Below are positions 1 to 7,534 of a stretch of 64,000 nucleotides of DNA, piece after piece. A program made the position numbers and the translations under genes. Numbering within the stretch: the first letter of the stretch is position 1; each line of letters begins with the position of its first letter. Origin of the DNA: CAWAPS01 sp963783945 (GTDB taxonomy: Bacteria > Actinomycetota > Acidimicrobiia > Acidimicrobiales > Palsa-688). The notes beneath the pieces are model-generated. The model ran no database searches. It was not told the origin of the DNA and saw nothing but the letters and a program-made list of their open reading frames with translations. The stretch is taken from positions 1,054,001 to 1,118,000 of the forward strand of contig CAWAPS010000019.1 in the NCBI GenBank assembly GCA_963783945.1. Reading direction: 5' to 3'.

Positions 1-41
1 GAGCAGGCAGTACACCGGTCCCCAACCTGGGAATGACATGC

Positions 42-90
42 TGATCTGGCCCCACCGGGAGCCATTTCGCTGATCTGATTTGGCCCCACC
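42..90. repeat. Direct repeat typical of an IS end
   Basis: Two near-identical 15-mers, tgatctggccccacc (42-56) and tgatttggccccacc (76-90), lie just ahead of an IS21-like start at 150. IS21-family ends carry short internal repeats of this kind. I infer the remaining end of a decayed element; no matching right end is visible. Confidence 0.4.
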
Positions 91-149
91 CCCAACCCAC
101 TGTCCCTACGTTGCGTGGTTGCTGATGGCCACGGACAAGGGAGAAGGAG

Positions 150-329
150 ATGTCGAGGGTGGAGTTGTATGAAGCTATCCGAAAGGACAATCGAGAGCAG
201 GGTCTGAGCATTCGGGCTTTGGCCACCTCGGGCCGACGTATATATCTTCACCTGCCGTCCCGGTGGCCATGGGCCGACTGGTTCTGCACCATGCTCGACG
301 CCATCCGCAGCGTCGAGCTCGTCACCTGA
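150..329 (+). pseudogene. Chimeric transposase remnant (IS21 start joined to IS1380-like end)
   Basis: A 59-codon frame starts after the SD-like gagaaggag. The first ~25 residues (MSRVELYEAIRKD...LSIRALA) match the start of IS21-family IstA proteins. After residue 27 the sequence changes to RRIYIHLPSRWPWADWF, which resembles the far C-terminus of IS1380-type transposases. No catalytic DDE residues remain. I read it as a deletion joint between two unrelated insertion sequences that happens to keep an open frame. A product is unlikely to do anything. Confidence 0.55.
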
Positions 330-496
330 CCCCCAGCAAGGACCGACGCCCGTGGCGGCCGCGTCGATGACAACCACACCCACGGCCACTATCGCGACCC
401 AGCACGCCCAACGGCCAGTCGCAACACCGCCACCCCGCCCACCCGCCAAAAACCGAAGCCCATCCCACTCACCGAGCGCTCAGCCGGACCGGATCG

Positions 497-1033
497 GTGG
501 ATCCGGGCTTAGACAAGACGTCGGAGGCACGCACCCTGTACTTGCTGCGCCATGCCGCCTATCAGGGCGACGGCCATACCGCGGCCGACCACGACCGCCC
601 ACTTGTGGCCGAGGGGCGAAGGGAGGCGCGACGTCTCGCCCGCCTCTTCCGTCGGGTCGAGCCACGGCCAGTTCTGGTCGTCTGCTCCACCGCCCTGCGG
701 GCTCGGCAGACGGTCGACCTCCTGGCCTCCGCCTTGGGGGACGTCGAGATCATCTTCGACGCCGGCCTCTACGAGGCTGACGCGGCCGACCTGCTGCGCC
801 GCATCCAACGCGCGCCCGCTGAGGCGGCCGCGGTCATGGTGGTCGGGCACAACCCCGGTTTGCACGTGTTGGCCCTCGAGCTTACCGAGTCCGCCGGCGA
901 TGACGACCCCAGGCTAGGTGGCTTCCCGCCCGGCGCCCTGGCCTGTATCACCGCGCCGACCGGTTGGAGCGACCTCCGTCCCGGGGTAGCGGCCCTGGAG
1001 TGGCTTGTCGTACCAACCGAGCTTCGGACCTGA
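497..1033 (+). CDS. Phosphohistidine phosphatase, SixA-like histidine phosphatase superfamily
   Basis: This 178-residue protein belongs to the histidine phosphatase (phosphoglycerate mutase-like) superfamily and is SixA-sized. The LYLLRHA motif near residues 14-20 carries the phospho-accepting His. STALRARQT near 63-71 supplies the phosphate-binding Arg, and VVGHNPG near 113-119 gives the second catalytic His. Family members remove phosphate from phosphohistidine or small phosphoesters in the cytoplasm; the substrate here is unknown. The start is GTG with only a weak ribosome site. It stands alone between transposon debris and a DDN-family gene. Confidence 0.85.
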   Translation: MDPGLDKTSEARTLYLLRHAAYQGDGHTAADHDRPLVAEGRREARRLARLFRRVEPRPVLVVCSTALRARQTVDLLASALGDVEIIFDAGLYEADAADLLRRIQRAPAEAAAVMVVGHNPGLHVLALELTESAGDDDPRLGGFPPGALACITAPTGWSDLRPGVAALEWLVVPTELRT

Positions 1034-1363
1034 CGGTACGAGGAGCCACTCGCGGATATGGGTATCGCTGAAATTGACGAGGGCGGACGAGTGATCGCTA
1101 GACGCGGGTGGCACAGCACGCTCGGTCCCGTGATGCGCCAGCGCAGGGTTTGAATTGGACTGCCGCCAAACATCTGTCCCTCATCCGCACCCCTCAGACC
1201 CGCGCTACGTACCCCTGACTGCCGGATCGGTGGGGCACTCGGCAGCCAGGCGGGTACTCGGGACGTTCTGCTGCTACATCGGCGACCCCACCACGGGCCA
1301 ACGTGCCATATTCGCGCCAGCTTCGGCGTATGTTTGGGCCACAGCCCCCTGGAGGAGTCAGCC
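1034..1363. other. Intergenic stretch with a possible SnoaL-like C-terminal remnant
   Basis: No intact gene is visible. A 31-codon frame at 1057-1152 (+) reads MGIAEIDEGGRVIARRGW..., which resembles the last strand of SnoaL/NTF2-like proteins (value-x-D-x-GRV then a W/Y pair). It lacks everything upstream. The match is short and could be chance. Confidence 0.25.
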
Positions 1364-1840
1364 ATGAGCAGTGCGGCACCCCGACCTCCGAAACACCCGC
1401 CGCCGTGGTTCGTCCACAGGGCCTGGCGCGCGCATCGAGCGCTCTACCGACTCAGTGGCGGTCGCTTCCTATGGACCACGTCAAACAAGCGCGGCTGGGG
1501 TGCCCTTCGTCTCACGACCATCGGGCGCAAGTCCGGCCAAGAGCGCAGCGTCATCATCGGATACCTCGAAGATGGCCCGAACCTCATATCGACCGCCATG
1601 AACGGCTGGGACGAGGGTCATCCATCGTGGTGGCTCAACCTGGAGGCACGCCCAGACGCCGTTGTTCAGCTGACCGATCGCCATCCGCGCCCGGTGCGCG
1701 CCCGACCGGCCGTGGGCCAGGAGCGTGATCGGCTGTGGCAGCGCTGGACGGCAGTCGATCCCCGACTCGAGGGGTATGCCCGCCAGCGGTCGACCGAGAC
1801 GCCCGTGATTATTTTCGAACCTCGCGGCGGGACCGCTTGA
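1364..1840 (+). CDS. Nitroreductase/deazaflavin-dependent oxidoreductase, DDN family
   Basis: This 158-residue protein has the split beta-barrel fold signature of the F420-binding DDN family (PF04075), seen in LRLTTIGRKSG near residues 49-59 and NGWDEGHPSWWLNL near 81-94. These enzymes use deazaflavin F420, or only bind it, to reduce quinones, nitro compounds or enones at the membrane face. The ATG at 1364 is preferred over an upstream in-frame GTG-type start because GGAGGAG lies 6-7 bases before it. No F420 biosynthesis gene is nearby, so the cofactor assignment rests on the family. Confidence 0.85.
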   Translation: MSSAAPRPPKHPPPWFVHRAWRAHRALYRLSGGRFLWTTSNKRGWGALRLTTIGRKSGQERSVIIGYLEDGPNLISTAMNGWDEGHPSWWLNLEARPDAVVQLTDRHPRPVRARPAVGQERDRLWQRWTAVDPRLEGYARQRSTETPVIIFEPRGGTA

Positions 1841-2412
1841 CAGCTGGCGAGGACGGTCGTCCAGAGCAGGGCGAAGCTGGTGTTGATCGGACGAACGCGA
1901 CACGGGCGCATACGGGCGGCCTGTCCTCTACAGCAGCCTGTCCGTAAACGCCCGGCCGGGAGGCATTTATCTAGACCTGAGGGTGCTTGCTGGAGTTGCT
2001 GCACCGGTGCGGCACAGTTCGGGATGCCTGGTGGGCCAGCTAAGGCCGATCGTTCTGGGACGCTGGCGTCTTCGGCTCGAGCGAGCGAGCCGGCCCGGCG
2101 CTCCCAGCCTCGGCACGAGGAGAACAAGTGGCGCTCACATTCGGGGCTCGCGCTTAGGCAATGGTTGGCTTGGGATACCATGGCCACCTCGCAGATCGTT
2201 CGGACGGCATCATCGAATGCGTTCACGGCCCTCGGTAGCGTTCCGTCGTCGACTGGCGGCCGTATTAGCGAGACGACGCCGATCTGTTCCGTTCCCTGGG
2301 CGTCACCGCGGAGGTCCAAGGGGCTCTTGGCGGTGCCTTCGGCTGCCACACGGTTGACGGCGTGCTGCGGTTCCACCGCTTCGGGTTGGTGCAGCTGTAG
2401 GCATGCGAGTAC
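1841..2412. other. Gene-free stretch, probably decayed
   Basis: Several overlapping open frames exist on both strands, but none shows a recognisable domain or a ribosome site. They behave like GC-rich by-products. A frame ending near 2399 (+) reads SLGVTAEVQGALGGAFG, which I cannot assign. Confidence 0.4.
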
Positions 2413-2688
2413 ATGTTGTGGGGTTGTCCGGTGCCCAAGGAGGCGGTGGTCACATTCACCGGAGTGGTTGAGGACATGGGCGCCGATCGCGGCCTCATGT
2501 TCAGCGAGAAGGGATACGAGGCCGGAGCCATCCACCAGGCAAATTACACCGACGTGCTCTTGACCGGCGTCCTTGACTTCGCTGACTCTGGCCTAACGGG
2601 ATCCTCGGACCGGTCCGCCGGCCAACGAAGCGTGCACACCGGGGACCAGAAAGGCATCCAAACGGGGCGCTGCTCGCGTACACGCTGA
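2413..2688 (+). pseudogene. Possible Mrr-like restriction endonuclease remnant
   Basis: The frame carries ADRGLMFSEKGYEAGAI, followed by a hydrophobic NYTDVLLTGVLDF segment. This resembles the end of the Mrr-type PD-(D/E)XK nuclease domain, where a 'sE.Gf..GAi..A...ni.L.tl..l' pattern is common. The catalytic D and ExK are not visible and the tail after residue 60 looks random. I take it as a fragment of a type IV restriction gene. Evidence is motif-level only. Confidence 0.35.
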
Positions 2689-2711
2689 GTACGCCAACCC
2701 GTCGGGCGCTG

Positions 2712-3350
2712 TCAGTGCCTCTCGACGCCGGCGGTCTGGCCTAGTTCCGGGGCCCGGGAGACGAGAGTCAGGGTGTTGCGGTCCTGGTGGCAGTAGGTCC
2801 CCCCCAGCCGGGCATGCTGCATGTAGGTCTTCTCGTCATAGGTGCACCGATTAGGTTCCGACAGATCGAGGGTTACTTCGAAACTTGTCGTGCGGGCGGT
2901 GTCGAACAGATACGGGTTCGAGAGAATCCCGAAGGTGTCTGACTCCGACGCGGCTGCCACCTTGATGATCGTGTCGTCAGGTCGCGCTGTCCCGCCCGCT
3001 AGGACCGCGATTCCGCGTGGCGTCAGGAGTCCCCGCATCACGAGCTCGTGTTCGGCGTCCCAATACCAGTAGCCGATCTCCACATGGAACGGCTCGACGT
3101 CTTCGAGACGCCAAGCGGCCAGTCGATAGTCGAGCCGGCACAGGGACAGAGCGCCGTTGTGGGCAGGTCCTGCGGGGGAAAAGGTCGCACGTTCGCGGAA
3201 GCGGGCGTGTTCCTGTCCGCGGGCGTATACGTACGAGTCGTCATGACCCTCGTCGCCTTCCCACGTTCCGATCAGGGGGGTGAGGGGGCCGAGGTCCGGT
3301 CCCGCCGCCACCGGGTCGCCGACAGCCGGCCTGTTCGAATCTGAACTCAT
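2712..3350 (-). CDS. Heme-binding beta-barrel protein, nitrobindin/FABP-like (DUF1794)
   Basis: This 212-residue protein opens its domain with PLIGTWEGDEG, the GTWxGxG signature of nitrobindin-like beta-barrels. Pairs of beta strands follow, including HVEIGYWYWDAEHELVMRG. Family members hold heme or a hydrophobic ligand inside a ten-stranded barrel. The distal part, with FEVTLDLSEPNRCTYDEKTYM, is typical of the actinobacterial branch. The ATG at 3350 has GAGGAG eight bases upstream; an in-frame GTG six codons earlier has no such site. Ligand and role are unknown. Confidence 0.7.
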   Translation of the reverse strand: MSSDSNRPAVGDPVAAGPDLGPLTPLIGTWEGDEGHDDSYVYARGQEHARFRERATFSPAGPAHNGALSLCRLDYRLAAWRLEDVEPFHVEIGYWYWDAEHELVMRGLLTPRGIAVLAGGTARPDDTIIKVAAASESDTFGILSNPYLFDTARTTSFEVTLDLSEPNRCTYDEKTYMQHARLGGTYCHQDRNTLTLVSRAPELGQTAGVERH

Positions 3351-3947
3351 GACGATCTCCTCTGTCACAAGGCCTGACGGTCTCGGGATTGTCAGGGCTC
3401 TATGAGCCTCGCGTCTCGAGCGGTCTCATCGCATCCGTGGTGGCTGGTTCGCTCCCAGGTGGTAGCTCGTGGGGGCGAGGGGTCGTTTGGCGCTGGGCGG
3501 TGCGCTCGGGGGCGACGCTGTGGGCGGCGGAGCCCAACCCAGGATCGAGGTCAGGTATGCCATCTGGGCCGGCGGCATCGCCCCGACGCCGAAGGTAGCC
3601 GACGCCATCCGAACGCGCGTGCGAGCCCTCGAGACGCGCTCACCCGATGGCATGCCCGCTATGACTACTACGACTTCGTGGACAGCCCCGCCGAGGCCGA
3701 GGTCGTGCTGCCACGCGCGTCCTGTCAGCACTTGTAGAGGGATCAAGGCCACCTACAACCCCTACCAGGCTATCATTTCCGCCCACCCCGTCCGCTCGGC
3801 CTGGTACTGAGATGAGCACCGCCCAACCGTCGACGCAGAGGATTGGGAATCCACGGCGGTGGCTCTACGCCACGGAGCCGACGAAGTGGACCGCGCAGCA
3901 GGGCCAAGGAAGGCATCGGCACGCGGCGCGCCGGCGCCGAGAATCCA
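3351..3947. other. Gene-free stretch
   Basis: Overlapping frames on both strands show no domain, signal or ribosome site that I can support. A short + frame near 3645-3735 reads RYDYYDFVDSPAEAEVVL, which I do not recognise. Confidence 0.4.
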
Positions 3948-5096
3948 CTAGCTACTTCCTGGCGGCGTGACCCGATGCTGGCCTTGACGCTGTCGTTGTC
4001 GTACACCGTAGGCTGCGCGCCGTACCACACTGTCGTCCTCGAACCCGGACCCGAGAGCACCCCCGATCAGGGACGCCGACGACAGGAACCAGGCAATCGC
4101 AAGTTCGTCGGACCACCGCGGTGCACGGGATAGCGCCTGCGCGAGGACACCACGATCGAGCAGCAGCACCTCAGCGGCGACGAGGACGACGAAGAGCGTG
4201 ACGTACAGGCACAGCACGCCGACGAGGAGCGTGATCAACGTAGTTGTGTTGTAGAGCACGGCCTGCCCCTTCGCACCGCGGTCTTTCGGTCGCTCCCACA
4301 GCTCGTGGTCCACGATCAGCCACGCCACCAGAACCACCACCGAGACGATCGCGAGAAGGGTCTGGCGTAACCCGCCGAGGGCGGCCCCGAGTTGCCAGGC
4401 CGTGTTGTTGATCAGCCCGTAGGCGGCCGTCGCAAAAACGCCGACCAGCGACCGGGACAGGCCCAGGAACAGCCGCCAAGGCTGGTTGGCACGGACCATC
4501 CCCGCCACCATGCGGGTGGTGCCCAGCAGCGGGCTTCCGACCAGCCGTATCCCGCGTTGCTCGCCGTCCGGCGCCGGGAGGGATTGCGCCGACAACGAGC
4601 TACGCCGCCGAAGGACCGGGTTCGGTCCGAAGTTCGAGATGGTCACCTCGGCGACCAGCCCGACGACGGCCTCCCGGACGTTGCGATAAAGCCGCCAGAC
4701 GCCCAGCGTCGGGATCGAGACGAGCGCGAGTCGGTGCTTGTTGTCGACCTCGGCTGCGACGGGGCGCAGTCCGGCTCGCCGAGGCAGGTCGGTGACGAAC
4801 ACACCGACATCCCAATCCTCGTCCGGCATCAGCTCGCCGACGACGTCCGCGAGCCGGGTGATATCGAGCTGCTCGTCGCCCACGAGGGCCACGGTCATGG
4901 TGCGCATCTGCCATTCGACATCCGCAGCAAGCCGCCGCGCGAGCAGGTCGGGCAACTCCCGGGCGAGCCGACGGGCCAGCTCCGCCGGCAGGTCGGGATC
5001 GCTGACCAGAAAGATCCGCACCACCTCGTTCACCCGATCTACGATCTCCTTCGGAAGTCTCGCGTTCGACCATCCAGGATCGGCGTACGCAGCCAC
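3948..5096 (-). CDS. Hypothetical membrane protein with N-terminal soluble domain
   Basis: I do not recognise the family. The 382-residue product has an N-terminal soluble half (about residues 1-200) rich in charged helices and beta strands. The C-terminal half has about four hydrophobic segments: near 245-270, 285-320 (TLITLLVGVLCLYVTLFVVL) and 335-355. A basic soluble tail follows. The GTG start at 5096 has ggaaga just upstream. The nearest neighbours are decayed DNA, so context gives no function. The consistent coding pattern and hydrophobicity make it a real gene. Confidence 0.65.
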   Translation of the reverse strand: MAAYADPGWSNARLPKEIVDRVNEVVRIFLVSDPDLPAELARRLARELPDLLARRLAADVEWQMRTMTVALVGDEQLDITRLADVVGELMPDEDWDVGVFVTDLPRRAGLRPVAAEVDNKHRLALVSIPTLGVWRLYRNVREAVVGLVAEVTISNFGPNPVLRRRSSLSAQSLPAPDGEQRGIRLVGSPLLGTTRMVAGMVRANQPWRLFLGLSRSLVGVFATAAYGLINNTAWQLGAALGGLRQTLLAIVSVVVLVAWLIVDHELWERPKDRGAKGQAVLYNTTTLITLLVGVLCLYVTLFVVLVAAEVLLLDRGVLAQALSRAPRWSDELAIAWFLSSASLIGGALGSGFEDDSVVRRAAYGVRQRQRQGQHRVTPPGSS

Positions 5097-5518
5097 ATTC
5101 TTCCATGGTCAACGGCACCACCACCCGACCGGCGGGGACGCTAATCGCATGTCCCGCACAAATGTGTCGAACGCCCGGACGGCCGCACCATACGGCACCG
5201 CCGTGCGACCCCGGCGGCGTCATTCGCCCTGCGAGGTCTGCCCAGCGAATACGAGTTGGTACCGGCGGGGTGCCGAGATCACCCCGGAGTCCCGGCATGG
5301 TGTGCGGCGCGTCCGGCCGGATTCAGGCAACTGATCGGCTTCGTCGGAAGTTCACCCATGAAGGCACTGGTACATCACCGTCCCCGCCTGGTGAGCATCG
5401 GTAATGTCCAGACCTGCGAATCGTTTCTCCACCGACGTCCTGGCCCGTACCAGTTCGAGAGACATCTGCGGATTGCGACTTCCAAAAGGCCGAGCGTTCG
5501 GCCAGCGCCCGGTCACCA
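5097..5518. other. Gene-free stretch upstream of IS630 remnant
   Basis: No gene recognised. The right end may include the eroded start of the IS630 element that becomes readable at 5519. Confidence 0.35.
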
Positions 5519-5899
5519 TGGCGGGCCCGGTTCGTGGTCCGCCGCCTGGAAGGACTCTTCGATGAGCCCCGGCCGGGAGCGAAGCGGACCGTCACCGATG
5601 ACAAGGTGGAGGCGGTGATGGTCAAGACCCTGGAGGACAAGCCGGCCAACGGGGCCACCCACTGGCCGACACGCTCGACGGCCACAGCGAAGGGCATGTC
5701 CCAGACGTCGATCAGCTTGATCTGGCGGCCGTTCGGTTTTGCAGCCGCATCGGGCGGAAAGCTTCAAGTTGTCCCGCGACCCGCTCTTCGTGGAGAAGGT
5801 CCGTGACGTCGCGGGCCTCTACGTGGATCCGCCCGAACGGGCGGTGGTGCTCTGCGTGGACGAGAAGTCCCGTTCTACGAGACACTCGCGACGAGGTAG
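5519..5899 (+). pseudogene. IS630-family transposase remnant, frameshifted
   Basis: The first frame from 5519 reads RRLEGLFDEPRPGAKRTV, then THWPTRSTATAKGMSQTSIS and LIWRPFGF, the helix-turn-helix region of IS630-family transposases. At about 5741 the match moves to another frame: QPHRAESFKLSRDPLFVEKV, then DPPERAVVLCVDEKS, which contains the first catalytic Asp of the DDE triad. The sequence ends shortly after. Both the frameshift and the missing C-terminal half show it is dead. Confidence 0.8.
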
Positions 5900-6061
5900 G
5901 CCACGCGGCTGACCGGCGCGTCCCGTCTACCCGGCGGTAGGAGCGAGAGTATTGCTCGATGGCCAAGAGTCGAACACCGCTTAGCGGCTGGAGTTCGGAC
6001 AAGTCACTACTCTCACCCCGAATTGGCTCGGGCGTCGCCCGTCGGTGACGGCGCCGGGCTC

Positions 6062-6904
6062 TCACGCGTCGGTGCTCAGCCCCAGGGCAGCGAGTTCACG
6101 TTCCGCCCAGAAGATCCGGCCGGTGTATTCAGCCGGATCCTCGCAAGCCGCGAAATAGGCCAGCATCCGAGCTGGGATGTCTACCGAGATCATCCCCGCG
6201 CCGTCCTCACCGCGGCTCTGGGCGTTGTGCTGGGCCATCTCCGTGGCTACCCACCCCGGCATGACGGTGATAACAAACACATTCTTGGCGGCCAGTTGTG
6301 GGGCAATGACGTTGGCGAAGCGGTCAAGTGCCCGTTTGGTGGATCGGTACGCCGGCGACACCATCCCGGCCGGAGCCTGGCCGGCTTGCAAGGATTCCTC
6401 CGGCTGACGAAACACCTCCCCGCTCCCGGTGGTGACATTGAGGATCCGCCCGCCCCCGCGCGCTTGCATGCTCGCTACCACCAACTGCGTCAAAGTGAAG
6501 GGCGCGTGCACGTTGACGTCGTAGTGATAGAGCCAGTCAGCTCGGGGCATCTCGAGCAGGGGCGTCCCCCAGTTGTAACCGCTAGTCACGGCGGCGTTGT
6601 TGACCAGAATGTCCACGCCGCCAAACCGATCGAACGCCGACTTCACGATACGCTCCAGGTCATCGACTTTCGAGAGGTCGGCGCCAACCGCGACCGCCTC
6701 GACACCTAGGGATTCAACGCTTGCGGCCGTTTCGGCGACGGTACCGGGGAGCTCACTTTGCGCCGGGTCTACGGTGCGGGCGGTGACCACTACGTTCACG
6801 CCCCGCCGCGCCAACGCCAACGCGGTGTGCCTGCCAATGCCGCGGCTGGCCCCCGTAACGATGGCGACCTTGCCCGAGAGGTCGGCTTCGTTCTGCCGTT
6901 TCAC
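6062..6904 (-). CDS. Short-chain dehydrogenase/reductase
   Basis: This 280-residue classical SDR has TGASRGIG for NAD(P) binding near residue 16, NNAA near 97, a catalytic Ser segment (VTTGSGE) and YRSTK as the YxxxK pair. It should interconvert a secondary alcohol and a ketone in the cytoplasm. The GTG at 6904 is chosen because GAGGAG lies just upstream; an overlapping ATG is out of frame. A decayed SnoaL-like gene lies upstream on the same strand, so the two may once have formed a catabolic pair. Confidence 0.9.
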   Translation of the reverse strand: MKRQNEADLSGKVAIVTGASRGIGRHTALALARRGVNVVVTARTVDPAQSELPGTVAETAASVESLGVEAVAVGADLSKVDDLERIVKSAFDRFGGVDILVNNAAVTSGYNWGTPLLEMPRADWLYHYDVNVHAPFTLTQLVVASMQARGGGRILNVTTGSGEVFRQPEESLQAGQAPAGMVSPAYRSTKRALDRFANVIAPQLAAKNVFVITVMPGWVATEMAQHNAQSRGEDGAGMISVDIPARMLAYFAACEDPAEYTGRIFWAERELAALGLSTDA

Positions 6905-7023
6905 TGTGGCCTCCTCATGCGATCCCCTCTTCTCGTGCTGGTCGACTCTCATCGTAAAGCAGAATGGCGGGGGTCGGAGATAAAGCGACAACGAGGCGAC
7001 GCAAAGCCGTTGCCGCCCGGCTT

Positions 7024-7210
7024 TCAGGGTTGGAGGCGTGCCCAAAGGTCGCTGAACGAAATGCTGTCGTAGAACGCGGTTCCGTTGACAACGCGGCCCG
7101 TCAACGAATCGCATGATCCAAACGTAGCTGTTGACATACGCCTGGCCATCGTCCGCGATCCCCCGACCGTCCCAGACGACGACCACGGTGTCGCCGGGAG
7201 CCGTGATCTA
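7024..7210 (-). pseudogene. SnoaL/NTF2-like protein remnant, frameshifted
   Basis: One frame reads ITAPGDTVVVVWDGRGIAD and NSYVWIMRFVDG; the next reads GRVVNGTAFYDSISFSDLWA and ends at a stop at 7024. Together they give the last two-thirds of a SnoaL-like protein, with a frameshift near 7100 between FVDG and GRVV. Upstream another break and an in-frame TAG remove the start. The family covers small cyclases, isomerases and hydratases. Confidence 0.7.
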
Positions 7211-7534
7211 TGAGGATGTCGCTCGCCAAAGCGGGCCGGGTCAGCCAGTACCCAGATCCAGACGCCCGTCACGCAAGCGAGTCAGCCGGAGGCCTCGCCC
7301 ATACCGCCGGATGAGCGATACGCGGAAGATCCTCGGTCAGCGGTCGCGTGCGTACCTTGGCAAGCAGGCAGTACATGGGGACACGCCGAGGTGCCGTTCG
7401 GCGCTCGGTCGGCAGGCGCCTCGGTCGGATTACGGATCGCGCGTTCGGCTCGGCGCCCAGTCAACCGTCGACCTTGGGGTGGAAATGGAAATGGCCGCGA
7501 CGAGCCTTTTTAGTCGAAGCGGCGCGGGGAGCGG
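7211..7534. other. Gene-free stretch
   Basis: It may hold the eroded N-terminal part of the SnoaL remnant at its left end. Nothing else is recognised before the CoA-transferase stop. Confidence 0.35.

Noticed and set aside
1666..2535. 289-codon open frame on the minus strand
   Set aside because: It runs opposite the DDN-family gene and through decayed DNA, with no domain, no ribosome site and odd composition; by-product of high GC.
1..7375. 13-base match agcaggcagtaca at about position 3 and about 7364
   Set aside because: Too short, flanks unrelated, and no repeat structure around either copy; treated as chance.
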